Notes: generated by a model not told the origin, from the sequence alone. Positions 18,195 through 27,579 are shown, counted from the stretch's first letter. The stretch: 64,000 bases of DNA from Ignavibacteria bacterium (GCA_013204605.1 JABMNI010000041.1:1-64000), one strand, 5' to 3'. Program-made: numbers and translations.

Positions 18195-20704
18195 TTGAGT
18201 ACGAGCATGGGCTCGCAATGTATGCCAGTGTTTGTTGAACAAACTACATAGTAGGTTCCGTTTTGCAAGTCCGACACATCCACTACTATACTACCTTCGT
18301 TTCCAACGCTAACTGAGTTTCCATCAATCGGTAACTCTCGCACGGTGCGTCCTAGGTAGTCGACCAATTTTAATCTCACCTGCGAAACTCCTTGACCAAG
18401 CGCACTAAAATTTACGAATCGAATGCTCGCGCTATTCGAAACCGGGTTAGGTGAAACACTTAATTTGAATTGAGTGCTTAGATCTTTCTCATTTTCATCA
18501 ATTGATGTTAAAAGCGATCGAACGTAAAGCCCTTTGTCAGTTGACACCCATAGCTGTTGCCGTGCATCAAGAGCTACACCAGAGATTCTCGTATTAAATG
18601 GAGTCACGGATTTCTCTTTCCATGACAGACCATTATCTACCGATACAAGGATAGCTTTGTCTGAGCTAGCCACGATAACAGCAGGAGCATGATCAATCGA
18701 CCATGAAACATTGCTAGCTAATTCAAGGTTGTAGGATTCAGTATGTACCGATTTCCAAGTGCCACCGTTATCGGTAGATCGAAGCAAGTACCAGTTATCC
18801 CACCTGAACTGTCCCTTATTCGACCAAACATCCCAGGTAGGTCGGGATGCCCAACATAGCAAAACATTGTCGTCAACTTGCACTACGTTCTCAATCCATG
18901 TAAGGTCAGCAGGTACGTTTGATTTTGCCCACGTAACGCCATCATTATCTGTTGTCCAAATGCCACCTGGAACTGAATCCTTCAACTCACCATCCTTTGA
19001 AATAACATACCCTCTATAACCAATCACTATTCGGCCACTGCTTAAGGGTATAATCGATGAAATAGCAGGTTTAGAAGTAGCTTCTTTATAAGCATCGGGA
19101 ACGTCTGACCAGGTAGTTCCTTCATCCTCAGACATAAACAGCTTTCTAAAGCCAGCGTACAATACATTTTTTGATGGCTGGCTGGCTGCTGAAATCGTGT
19201 CCTTACGAATTGCTCGACTATTGTGCCCCTCAATCGAAAACAAACCATTACTTCTAAAGCTAAACAGGCCAAAGTCAGAAACAGCCAGTGGCGAATTTCC
19301 GATTTCGAATCTACTTCTTGATTCAGGAGTCGAGGTTAGGAGTTTTGCATATTTCATCCAGTATGGGCTACTACCATCGTCACCAATAGTCAGAACATCC
19401 CCAAGGCTCGACAATGATAGTATACTACTGTCACGGCGTCGCACTGACAAAAACTCACGTGGTCTTTGGGGCTGTCCGTCCGCTGAGTAGCACTTCCCTG
19501 TGGGCTGCAAAACACCACGTTCAAGATCTACTTTATTCAGCATCGTTGAAACACCAGTGGATAGTAACTCTTCTCCATTCCACAATAAAGAATATAGCCT
19601 AGTTCCACTCACAACAACTTTTGATTGGCCCGTTTTAACGTTAAAAAGAACGGTGTTGTTAATACTCTGAAGCCCCTCTGTGTGACTATACTTCATAACA
19701 ACCGAGTCACCCTTCACAGCAAAACCACCGGGCCCCCTGTTCACTGCACTCACACGTGTTTCAAGAGGCAAACGGTAAGCTGTAAATGAACTTCCAGTTG
19801 CTACAACTACGTACCCTTTGTCAAGCGCCATAACAACTACGGAGTCATTTATTCTTACCAAATAACTGCTGACGTTTGAGACATCGATTTTGGGGAATGG
19901 AATGGCTGCTTCACTAGGCACATCTAACTCGTTCAAGTACACCCACGAATCACTTTCACTTGCCCTACGAGCAAGGCCAACTATCAAATTCGTGTTTGAG
20001 CCAGCCAACGAAACGGCACTGCCTTTTTCTAAAAATTCAGTATAACCTACAGAAGTAGGCAAGCTGTTTGTCGCTTCCCAACGCTTTGTTTCTAGATTCA
20101 ACCAGTGCCATGATGAATCCGCTTGAGCAAACGCGAAAAATCCTTTGGTTGGGTTATAACTCGTAGATAAGAAATGCGCCGTTTGTCCCCGATACGATTT
20201 CAAAGAATCTGGAATCGGCGCGCGAACCCAAGTAACACCACGATCTGTTGAATATGAATCCAAAATTGCGAACGCATTTGGTTCGAACCCTCTGAAATTG
20301 TTACCGTCAGCTATTCCTCCACCAACGTTTTGACTATCCAAATCTTCAAAAGTCAACACCCTAGGTGAATCGGAGGGCTTCGTGAATAGGTACGTTGTAC
20401 CTCTAGTCTCAGTAGCGAATGTTCCTCCTGAAATAATCCAAGTGCCATCTGCCAACCACGCATTTTGATTGCTTGCCACTATCCTTTTGAAAGACGAGTC
20501 CGGCAAGAACTGGTGCATTTCATCTGGTGTTGATCCCTTGAACAATCCAAATCCCGTTGTCACTGTACCCCACGTAGCATGCCACCTACAATATTGCCCA
20601 TCAAATACTGAAGAATATTCTGTCCACCAATAGTCTGGCAATGGTTGCTGTGCTTGCGTAACGATGTTTAACGCAAAGAACATTGTCAAAATCAAGATTT
20701 TCAT
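18191..20704 (-). CDS. T9SS-secreted beta-propeller protein, cassette 1
   Basis: An 837-residue secreted protein. The signal peptide MKILILTMFFALNIVTQAQ starts at 20704; the track start at 20794 would overlap the upstream gene. The body shows repeated BNR/sialidase-like blades (STDNGGTWKSV, TTDNDGVTWAKS, SVDNGLSWKEK, SEDEGTTWSDV). The last about 85 residues form a type A sorting domain (LSVSPNPVSNSASIRF, then YLGRTVRELP and LQNGTYYVVCSTN). It should be exported by Sec, then across the outer membrane by T9SS. It lies 17 nt downstream of the cysteine-rich gene. The ligand is unknown. Confidence 0.85.
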   Translation of the reverse strand: MKILILTMFFALNIVTQAQQPLPDYWWTEYSSVFDGQYCRWHATWGTVTTGFGLFKGSTPDEMHQFLPDSSFKRIVASNQNAWLADGTWIISGGTFATETRGTTYLFTKPSDSPRVLTFEDLDSQNVGGGIADGNNFRGFEPNAFAILDSYSTDRGVTWVRAPIPDSLKSYRGQTAHFLSTSYNPTKGFFAFAQADSSWHWLNLETKRWEATNSLPTSVGYTEFLEKGSAVSLAGSNTNLIVGLARRASESDSWVYLNELDVPSEAAIPFPKIDVSNVSSYLVRINDSVVVMALDKGYVVVATGSSFTAYRLPLETRVSAVNRGPGGFAVKGDSVVMKYSHTEGLQSINNTVLFNVKTGQSKVVVSGTRLYSLLWNGEELLSTGVSTMLNKVDLERGVLQPTGKCYSADGQPQRPREFLSVRRRDSSILSLSSLGDVLTIGDDGSSPYWMKYAKLLTSTPESRSRFEIGNSPLAVSDFGLFSFRSNGLFSIEGHNSRAIRKDTISAASQPSKNVLYAGFRKLFMSEDEGTTWSDVPDAYKEATSKPAISSIIPLSSGRIVIGYRGYVISKDGELKDSVPGGIWTTDNDGVTWAKSNVPADLTWIENVVQVDDNVLLCWASRPTWDVWSNKGQFRWDNWYLLRSTDNGGTWKSVHTESYNLELASNVSWSIDHAPAVIVASSDKAILVSVDNGLSWKEKSVTPFNTRISGVALDARQQLWVSTDKGLYVRSLLTSIDENEKDLSTQFKLSVSPNPVSNSASIRFVNFSALGQGVSQVRLKLVDYLGRTVRELPIDGNSVSVGNEGSIVVDVSDLQNGTYYVVCSTNTGIHCEPMLVLN

Positions 20705-20721
20705 TTTGTGGTTCCTCTTAA

Positions 20722-21443
20722 TTATGGAGTGCAGCATGGTAAGCCTCCCAGTTTGCAACATTCGTCGAAATAAGTATTGCACTCGCCAGTACAAGCCGTG
20801 TTATCGCCCTCACAAACAGTACGTTGAAAACTACAGCAATCAACTGGAGATGTTCTGCAGTATCGTCTTTCAACAAAACAATGTCGGGCACAAGAGTTAT
20901 CACATGCATAGTAACAAAACGGAGCGTCGTAATGTTTATCCAAACATTTAGGTAGGGCTAGAATATGGCAGTAAACATTGTTGTTCGTAAGATTTGTACA
21001 TGTGTTACCAATGCCGCAATTCGGAAGGGTCACACCCAGAATGTTGTTGCAACAAAGATCAGTGCCTCTTATGATTGCTTGGTAAATAGCAGTCAAGCCT
21101 TGGTTTTTCAATTCCTGGGGAACACATATCCGTTTAATCCAAGTAATCGCATTTACACCATAATTACAATCCAGCCCTCCACCGGCAGTGCATGGGTTAT
21201 CGATTAGTGTCGAACTAGAAGCATATTGCGTACACATCCAAACAGAAGCAGTATAGTTAGTCCCCGCAAAACATATCGTAAAATCCGTTTGCACACCTTC
21301 ACAATCGCAATCCAATGGCATTTGTTTTGGACACTGATCTATAGGATACTCACATTGTGCTTTCGCATCACTGGCGGTTAACCCCAACATAACCAATGAA
21401 AGGACTAGCAGAGAGAGAGAGAGAAAAAAAAAACCTTTTTCAC
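20722..21443 (-). CDS. Cysteine-rich secreted protein 1, out of frame at a (CT)7 tract
   Basis: About 225 residues with many Cys (VDCCSFQRTVC, ECNTYFDECC, GGLPCCTP), suggesting a disulphide-bonded extracellular protein; no family recognised. The natural start appears to be GTG 21443 after TGAGG (GTG AAA AAG GTT TTT). The reading frame from GTG passes T10 then (CT)7 and hits TAG, one frame off. Removing one CT unit gives V-K-K-V-F3-S-L-S-L2-V-L-S-L-V-M-L-G-L and then ASDAKA-Q, a full signal peptide. The track ORF begins only at TTG 21396. Thus it is OFF as assembled, either phase variable or an assembly slip. It shares leader and promoter with the gene at 23977-24718. Confidence 0.75.
21410..21433. 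repeat. (AG)7 plus A10 simple-sequence tract in signal-peptide codons
   Basis: On the coding (minus) strand this is T10 followed by (CT)7, beginning ten bases after the GTG start of cysteine-rich gene 1. Loss of one CT unit or gain of two restores frame. Confidence 0.9.
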
Positions 21444-21485
21444 ATAAACCTCACCGTTTAACTGAAAGAAAATTTAATTTCAGTA

Positions 21486-21513
21486 ATAATACGTGATTTT
21501 GGGAAAATGTCAA
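21486..21513 (-). promoter_or_regulatory. Sigma70-like promoter of cassette 1
   Basis: On the minus strand: TTGACA (21513-21508), a 16-nt spacer, then TATTAT (21491-21486), 42 nt before the GTG. The arrangement and most of the surrounding about 110 bp are repeated before cassette 2. The consensus-like -35/-10 is notable because many Bacteroidota use TTG/TAnnTTTG elements instead. Confidence 0.65.
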
Positions 21514-21523
21514 GAAATTGTTT

Positions 21524-21547
21524 TCACACCACTTCGAGTTTTGCAAA
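21524..21547 (-). pseudogene. Fossil of the uvrD 3' end between the two cassettes
   Basis: On the minus strand these 24 bases read TTT GCA AAA CTC GAA GTG GTG TGA, i.e. FAKLEVV and stop. These are exactly the last residues of the intact UvrD at 24797-24820, which uses AAG, CTG and TAA at the three differing positions. All differences are synonymous. Similarity to the uvrD-proximal copy continues without break through promoter and leader to the GTG start. Upstream of the Phe codon similarity ends at the 3' end of the cassette 2 propeller gene. Confidence 0.85.
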
Positions 21548-21558
21548 CTCTGGTTCTC

Positions 21559-23973
21559 CTATCTATTCAAATACACCTTGCCAGTTACTTCACCACATGC
21601 TGTAGACAGCGTGTAACAGATCAATCCAGTAAGGTTATGAGGAAACAAAGCCTCTATTCTATCGCTTGAAGCAATTCCTTTACCTGTGTGCACTAATTCA
21701 CCGGCATACGTGTAAGCCTTAATGGAGAATGACCGATCGGTACAAGACGGGAAGAGATTTGCACCCTCCGTGTTTTGAGTTGGCTCATCCTTGATCGACG
21801 TAAAAATAGTTGGAGTGTACTTGTACAAACTTCTGTTAGTTCCGAAAAAGTATATGTCACTACCATCCACTGCAAAACCCTGGATACGGTACGGATTACT
21901 CCAATTCGACACCGCAGAGCCATTCCAATTTTTGCATCCATCAGTACTTGTAAATAGCAAGGAGTATTGGTAGAGCATTAAGGTTCGCTCCTCATTGCGA
22001 TCCACTTGTTGCACCAACAAACTTCCGGGATCCACGGGTTTGCCATTCAAGCTCCACTTCATGCGCTCAGCGCTCCACGCTGATGAATCTGCATTGAAAG
22101 AACAGAAGTAATTCACCACGGGATCAAACAAATTTGTAGATCCGCGAGTTCCCAACATGTAGGCAATCTGATTTTTCAAATGAAGATCGTACCCGGTATG
22201 TGGAAGAAAAGTCCGCACTACAACTGGGACTCTGGGCAAAATACTTACAGATCCATCATCAAACAACTCGAATACTTCCAGTGTATCCGGGATGCGATTA
22301 GTTTGGGTTCTTTGTTTATTTAACAAGCTCACTCGTAGCAGTACCTTACCGTTCTCCAACTTATCAATCCCAATTAGTCGGTATATAATTGAATCTTTAT
22401 AGTCAATCTTTGGCAACACCCATGTTGTCCCATTATCGGTAGAAATCAATGGAGCAAAAAAGCCCCATCTCGATGATGAAAAATCACTACTACTTGTTGC
22501 GGCAGCCAGCAATCCGGAATTGGTGCGAATTAATGTACCGACGTACTCTACCTTAAAGTTGTCGATACGGACCGTTTGTTCTTGCCAACTGCTCCCCGCA
22601 TCAGAACTTGTTGCATAATGATTGTCATTGGAACTTCCACTCAGGAAGAGAATATTGCCTTGTTTATTCAATACTGTGTATCCAGTTTCAAACGTAGCTA
22701 AAGTGTCCTCTTGGCAATTCACTTCAGCAACGTTACTTAGTCTCAACACAGAGCATGACACTGGAGTATCAAATTGACCAACCACCCTGGTATTTAATAC
22801 AAGAAAAGAACCTTCATCAGACTTTATTGCGCCACGCCATTCATTCTTGAAACTTCGAAATGTTCCCAGTGAATCTATCTCGAAATTTCCGATAGCCGAT
22901 TGCACATCTTGAAACCGCCACGATTCACCACCATTACGTGTATGATGAATTGCAATGTTTTGTCCATTGAATTGAGAGCCACAAAACACAACACCATCGG
23001 TGTCATTTAACATTACCACGCCAATTGCAGGAGTTGCGGGGTATAGGGACTGATAGTTTCCGTCTACTAATTTGTCTGTCAATAGTGCCTTGTTCCAAAA
23101 AGCCCCGCCATTGACGGATTTTGCGACAATCTGAAAGTAGGCATTATCACTCTCTTTCTTCCACAGATTTCCGCAAACATAAATTCTCCCAGAAGAATCC
23201 ATGGAGAGCTTTCTAAATGTATCGTCGCGCTCAACTCCATCCGCGTACGGGTAAGGAGTAGGTGGAATTAGATGATATACTTGATCCCATGTTTTTGCGC
23301 TATCTATTGACCTAAATACACGCCCTAGCGCACCACAAAGTAGTACCACGCTATCAGAAACAACTAATGCACTTGTAATGTGCATTGTGTCCAAGGGTGC
23401 AGGTCCATCAAACCACGTTTTCCCGGCGTCTCTCGAAAACATACTCTTCCCATGCTGACCAGGTACTGCAATTACGTCTCCCTTCATACTTAGCGAACCG
23501 CAAACAAAGTCAGACTTGTTTTGCACCACTCTCCATTCGTTAGTTGCACTACTCAACACAAGTATTTTGCCGTCGGTAGTGGCAACTACAATTCCATCTG
23601 GATGAGCCTGAACTCCTGAAATACTGGAGCTAACTGGTGCATTGATTGACTCCCAAATATTCGCGTTCTTAGGTCGCCTCCACACGTTTCCACCCTCACC
23701 AGCAGCCCACACGTCAACCTCGGTAACCAAGATTGACGTGATTTCGAATTGAACTGGCAAGCATTCCCATTCCCAAGTCATGCTACGATAGTCGTAGGTT
23801 CCTACGCGCCCAAACCCGCCACCAGCTATAACGTGAATTGAGTCGAGTTTTTCTGCGGCCATCAGATATCTGGCCCCATATTTACAAGGGAGTATCTCCC
23901 TCTGCACCGATTGTGCACTTAAAGTAGCGCACAGCAAAAAGTTAAATACTATTCCAACTAGAATTTTTTTCAT
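21559..23973 (-). CDS. T9SS-secreted beta-propeller protein, cassette 2
   Basis: An 804-residue protein with signal peptide MKKILVGIVFNFLLCATLSAQ. The blades contain YCF48/BNR-type motifs (SRDAGKTWFDGP, SIDSAKTWDQV, TRNGGESWRFQ, SSDAGSSWQEQ, STDNGTTWVLP). The end carries a diverged sorting domain (ANLFPSCTDRSFSIKAYT then GLICYTLSTACGEVTGKVYLNR). It is organised like the cassette 1 propeller but the two are not close copies. It begins 3 nt after the cysteine-rich gene 2 stop, so translation is likely coupled to that gene. No enzyme motif was found. Confidence 0.82.
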   Translation of the reverse strand: MKKILVGIVFNFLLCATLSAQSVQREILPCKYGARYLMAAEKLDSIHVIAGGGFGRVGTYDYRSMTWEWECLPVQFEITSILVTEVDVWAAGEGGNVWRRPKNANIWESINAPVSSSISGVQAHPDGIVVATTDGKILVLSSATNEWRVVQNKSDFVCGSLSMKGDVIAVPGQHGKSMFSRDAGKTWFDGPAPLDTMHITSALVVSDSVVLLCGALGRVFRSIDSAKTWDQVYHLIPPTPYPYADGVERDDTFRKLSMDSSGRIYVCGNLWKKESDNAYFQIVAKSVNGGAFWNKALLTDKLVDGNYQSLYPATPAIGVVMLNDTDGVVFCGSQFNGQNIAIHHTRNGGESWRFQDVQSAIGNFEIDSLGTFRSFKNEWRGAIKSDEGSFLVLNTRVVGQFDTPVSCSVLRLSNVAEVNCQEDTLATFETGYTVLNKQGNILFLSGSSNDNHYATSSDAGSSWQEQTVRIDNFKVEYVGTLIRTNSGLLAAATSSSDFSSSRWGFFAPLISTDNGTTWVLPKIDYKDSIIYRLIGIDKLENGKVLLRVSLLNKQRTQTNRIPDTLEVFELFDDGSVSILPRVPVVVRTFLPHTGYDLHLKNQIAYMLGTRGSTNLFDPVVNYFCSFNADSSAWSAERMKWSLNGKPVDPGSLLVQQVDRNEERTLMLYQYSLLFTSTDGCKNWNGSAVSNWSNPYRIQGFAVDGSDIYFFGTNRSLYKYTPTIFTSIKDEPTQNTEGANLFPSCTDRSFSIKAYTYAGELVHTGKGIASSDRIEALFPHNLTGLICYTLSTACGEVTGKVYLNR

Positions 23974-23976
23974 AGC

Positions 23977-24718
23977 TCAATTCACACAGTTAACTACTTT
24001 GCAGTTGTTATAAATTGGGTCAGTACATGGTGGACCTTGCATCAGCCACGGTCCATCCCAGAATTGAACCTGACTTTGCGAACTCTTACAAAATGTGCGG
24101 ACTCTATAACAGCAACCGTTATTCAAGCAAGTGGTGAAACCTACAGACGCGTTTGCGTAAGGTGTAGGAGGCGGCAATGGGAACCAAGAGGCTTGAATCA
24201 ACATCAAATAAGTCGACCAAGAGATTGTAGGATCGTACGACTGCGTGGTGTGCCCGCCACCAGGGGTCTCCCACGTTATATAGGTTGCCATGCAATTTGC
24301 CACTTTGGAATAAATTAATGATACAGTTGAAGGACATGGACAACACTCTGGATCGGCTGTCCATTTAGCCATTTCTTTATTCGCAATAACCTTATAGATC
24401 CCGTCACGTAATCTCCCATCATTGATGGCAGCATTTATTGCATTTGCATCTGCACAGCCGGAAGGTGAAACGACTTCCATATTTACTGAATAGTCTAGCC
24501 ACTCTATTTGATTACACCTTGTCTGATAAGGCATGAAAACCTCAACAGAACACGGCGGAGAAGTTGAAATTTCCACAAATGCAGTCAAGGGATGATAGAC
24601 CCAAGGTTCAGCACATGGCGGCAACCCACCCCAATTGCAGCCTTCTTGGGCAGCAACTTGATTTGTCAGTGCACTAAGTAGAAATACCAGAGAGAGAGAG
24701 AGAGAAAATCTTTTTCAC
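23977..24718 (-). CDS. Cysteine-rich secreted protein 2, out of frame at a (CT)8 tract
   Basis: About 230 residues, Cys- and Trp-rich (DPECCPCPSTV, LNNGCCYRVRTFC, GPPCTDPIYNNCKVVNCVN); no family recognised. The start is GTG 24718 in the same leader as cassette 1 (GTG AAA AAG ATT TTC). As assembled, (CT)8 leads to a TAG after GISTY-type codons. One more CT unit, or two fewer, opens V-K-K-I-F-S-L-S-L and VFLLSALTNQVAAQ-E, a complete signal peptide. The track ORF begins at TTG 24624 without any signal. It heads the two-gene cassette with the propeller gene. Confidence 0.75.
24689..24704. repeat. (AG)8 tract in signal-peptide codons of cassette 2
   Basis: Coding strand (CT)8 following GATTTT, 14 bases after the GTG start. 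Gain of one unit restores the signal peptide frame. Confidence 0.9.
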
Positions 24719-24760
24719 ATAAACCTCACCGTTTAACTGAAAGAAAATTTAATTTCGGTA

Positions 24761-24788
24761 ATAATACGTGATTTTTGGAAAAAGTCAA
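24761..24788 (-). promoter_or_regulatory. Sigma70-like promoter of cassette 2
   Basis: On the minus strand TTGACT (24788-24783), a 16-nt spacer and TATTAT (24766-24761). It is 42 nt before the GTG start and begins just 8 nt after the uvrD stop codon. It matches the cassette 1 promoter. Confidence 0.65.
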
Positions 24789-24796
24789 GAGATTTT

Positions 24797-27103
24797 TTAC
24801 ACCACTTCCAGCTTTGCAAACGCTAGCATGAGTTGCTTGCGCTGCCCATTATTGAACATCACAGTTGCCTTGGCGCTTTGCTCTGATCCGCTCAAAGCCA
24901 TGATGGTGCCAATTCCAAACATGGGATGGTTTACCTGCTGCCCAACGGTGTAGCCGTTTACGGAGTCTTTGTTTGCCGGACGGATGGATTTTGGAATGGG
25001 GGCGTTGTAGCGCGGTGCCGAAGGTAACTGACTGTATGTTTCGCCCTCGGGCATTTGACTGAATTCAGATTGACGTTTAGGAGAGCCCCTTTCCCAAACA
25101 TTTTGGACAGCATGCGCCTCACTGTGCGGGGTGCGGTTGGAGTGATTCCCAACTACACAGGCGGGATCGATCTCGCCGATAAACATTGATGGTCGCGAAA
25201 AATTCATTTCGCCAAAACGGAACCGGCGCTCGGCATACGTGAGCACGAGGTGCTGTTTTGCGCGCGTAATTCCAACGTAAAATAACCGACGCTCTTCCTC
25301 GCGTTCATCTATGTCTTGCTCGGCCTTGGCCAGCGGGAACAGACCCTGTTCCATGCCGGCGATGACTACCATGGGGTACTCCAGACCCTTCGCGGCGTGC
25401 ATCGTCATCATACTTACTCGGTTGCCACCAGTCGCCTCATCGTCGGCATCCGATAGCAACGAAATCTGCTCGATGTATTGCGACAACGTAAGCGTCTCAT
25501 CAAACTCGTACTGCTCCTGAATGTGGCTGAGCAATCGGTCGATGTTATTCCAGCGGTCTTGGGACTCGTCGGTGTTTTGCAGACGGTACATATCGGCCAA
25601 CCCGGTTTGCGCCATAAATCTCTGAGCAACTAAGGCAGGGGGCTCGGTGTCGATATCAACTTGGTTGCGCGTTATGAGTTCAACAAAATTTTGCACCGAG
25701 GTTGCAGAGCGCTTTTGAATGCCAACTACATTCTCAGCAATTTTAAGCGTTTCGAATAATGTGGTATTTGTTTCAACGGCGTAGTCTTGCAGACGCTGCA
25801 TGGTAGTGTTGCCGATTCCCCTGCTTGGCTCGTTGATGATGCGCAAAATACTTTCGGTATCGGAAGGGTTCACCAGTACTCGCAGATACGCCAACGTGTC
25901 CTTGATTTCTTTGCGTTTGTAAAAGCTAACACCACTCACAATATGGTAGGCAACGTTGGCGCGGCGCATAGCATCCTCGATGAGTTGCGACTGTGCGTTG
26001 GTTCGGTACAAAACCGCAACATCACTTGCTTGAAGATTGCTTTCGCGCATCGCGGTCCGCACAACCTTCATAATGGTTTCGGCTTCTTCTCGATCATCTC
26101 TACAACCGAGCACGAGAATTTTTTCACCCTCGGCGTTATCGGTCCACAATTCTTTTTTCAACCGACCCGAATTATTCTTTATCACACTATCGGCTGCTGC
26201 AAGAATAGTTTTTGTACTCCGATAATTCTGCTCGAGTCGAACGGTTGTTGCCTTTGGATAATCCCTTTCGAAATCTAAAATATTCTGAATATCAGCACCG
26301 CGCCACCGATAAATACTTTGGGCGTCATCGCCCACCACACATAGGTTCCGGTACTTGCGCGCCAACAATTCCACAGCCTTATACTGCGCCTTATTTGTAT
26401 CCTGATACTCATCAACCATGATGTACCTGAAGCGCTCCTGTAACTGGTCAAGCACATCGGGTTGCTGCTGCAAAAGTCGAATCATATTCAGCAGCAAATC
26501 ATCGAAGTCCATGGCATTACTTCTCTTCAATCGCGCTTCGTATTCCTGAAAAATCTGCGCCGTCTGCTTTTCAATTACACTATTGGCTCCATTCGAATAC
26601 TGTTGCCACGATATCATAGCATTCTTCGCGGAACTTATTCTACCGCGCACTCCATTTGCCGGCAGCACTTGTTGCGAAATACCAAGCTGAACCATGATGG
26701 CTTTTACGGCCGACAACTGATCATCGGTATCGTAAATACTAAAGCTTCGGTTGTAGCCTATCAAATCTGCATATTGCCTGAGTATTCGTGCAAACACCGA
26801 ATGAAACGTGCCCGCCATTACGCCATACACCGTATCGCCCACCAGGTGTGTTATCCGCTCGCGCATTTCCTTGGCGGCCTTGTTCGTAAACGTCAACGCC
26901 AGAATACTCGACGGATGAATTCCCTGCTGAAGCAGATACGCAATTCTGAACGTCAGTACGCGCGTCTTTCCACTGCCCGCCCCCGCAATAATCAACACCG
27001 GACCCTCCGTTGTTACGGCGGCCTTGCGCTGATGTTCGTTCAATCCCTCTAGAAGTGATTCGACCGTATTTTTTGTAAGAGCAGATTGTGACAACATGTT
27101 CAA
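24797..27103 (-). CDS. uvrD: UvrD/PcrA-type superfamily 1 DNA helicase
   Basis: A 3'-5' ATP-dependent helicase for excision and mismatch repair or fork maintenance. Motifs seen in order: Q-motif LNEHQRKAAV, Walker A IIAGAGSGKTRVL, Ia TFTNKAAKEM, II VDEYQDTN, III VGDDAQSIYRWRGA, IV LEQNYRST, V MTMHAAKGLEYPMV and VI EERRLFYVGITRAK. Length is 768 residues. The C-terminal tail NHPMFGIGTIM...LMLAFAKLEVV is the RNAP/DNA-contacting Tudor-like end of the family. Its last eight codons are duplicated as a fossil at 21524-21547. No uvr neighbours. PcrA is an equally good name. Confidence 0.95.
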   Translation of the reverse strand: MNMLSQSALTKNTVESLLEGLNEHQRKAAVTTEGPVLIIAGAGSGKTRVLTFRIAYLLQQGIHPSSILALTFTNKAAKEMRERITHLVGDTVYGVMAGTFHSVFARILRQYADLIGYNRSFSIYDTDDQLSAVKAIMVQLGISQQVLPANGVRGRISSAKNAMISWQQYSNGANSVIEKQTAQIFQEYEARLKRSNAMDFDDLLLNMIRLLQQQPDVLDQLQERFRYIMVDEYQDTNKAQYKAVELLARKYRNLCVVGDDAQSIYRWRGADIQNILDFERDYPKATTVRLEQNYRSTKTILAAADSVIKNNSGRLKKELWTDNAEGEKILVLGCRDDREEAETIMKVVRTAMRESNLQASDVAVLYRTNAQSQLIEDAMRRANVAYHIVSGVSFYKRKEIKDTLAYLRVLVNPSDTESILRIINEPSRGIGNTTMQRLQDYAVETNTTLFETLKIAENVVGIQKRSATSVQNFVELITRNQVDIDTEPPALVAQRFMAQTGLADMYRLQNTDESQDRWNNIDRLLSHIQEQYEFDETLTLSQYIEQISLLSDADDEATGGNRVSMMTMHAAKGLEYPMVVIAGMEQGLFPLAKAEQDIDEREEERRLFYVGITRAKQHLVLTYAERRFRFGEMNFSRPSMFIGEIDPACVVGNHSNRTPHSEAHAVQNVWERGSPKRQSEFSQMPEGETYSQLPSAPRYNAPIPKSIRPANKDSVNGYTVGQQVNHPMFGIGTIMALSGSEQSAKATVMFNNGQRKQLMLAFAKLEVV

Positions 27104-27123
27104 TTTCTATTTTTTAAGGGGCT

Positions 27124-27579
27124 TTATGTTTTTGGTGAATCAGACTTCGTTGAAGAATCTGATGTTGTTGATGAACTAGTTTCTAATTTGTTTACAGATT
27201 TTTCAGACGCACCAGATGTTGATTTTGAAGAGTCTGTACTTGAAGATTTTTCACTCGTTTTTTCAGAAGATTTTTCTGTTGACTTCTCGCTTGAACTTTC
27301 ACCTGATTTGTCACCCGTTTTTTCAGACTTTTCACTAACGGATTCCTTGCGTCCGCCTTCCTTTTCCGACTTGGTATGAACATAGTCAGTAAGGTAGAAG
27401 CCCGCACCCTTGTAAATCACGCCTGTTCCACCGGTAATCTTGCGCGTGATAGCGCCTTTTCCCTTTACTTCCTGCTGGCAAACCTGCTCCGGGCAGGTGG
27501 TTAGTGCGTCATCCTTCATGGACTGGACAAATTCAAATGTGGCTCCGCATGTAGAGCATACATAGTCATACGTGGGCAT
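27124..27579 (-). CDS. FmdB-family zinc-ribbon protein with long Ser/Lys/Glu tail
   Basis: The N-terminal about 75 residues have the FmdB zinc ribbon: MPTYDYVCSTCGATFEFVQSM, then a C-x-E-Q-V-C pair, then KITGGTGVIYKGAGFYLTDY. The rest is an unusually long low-complexity tail of SEK, SST and KSS repeats, likely disordered. Start ATG 27579 (MPTYDY) is preferred to the ATG two codons upstream. It is 20 nt upstream of uvrD on the same strand. The role of these proteins in regulation is not established. Confidence 0.85.
   Translation of the reverse strand: MPTYDYVCSTCGATFEFVQSMKDDALTTCPEQVCQQEVKGKGAITRKITGGTGVIYKGAGFYLTDYVHTKSEKEGGRKESVSEKSEKTGDKSGESSSEKSTEKSSEKTSEKSSSTDSSKSTSGASEKSVNKLETSSSTTSDSSTKSDSPKT

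Noticed and set aside
21410-21433. Simple sequencing error as sole explanation of the frame break
   Set aside because: Kept as a caveat, but three independent loci each with a CT tract at the same position and each fixed by one unit make a shared biological cause more likely. Reads must decide.
26462-27052. 196-aa plus-strand ORF
   Set aside because: Shadow of uvrD, which has all helicase motifs on the minus strand.
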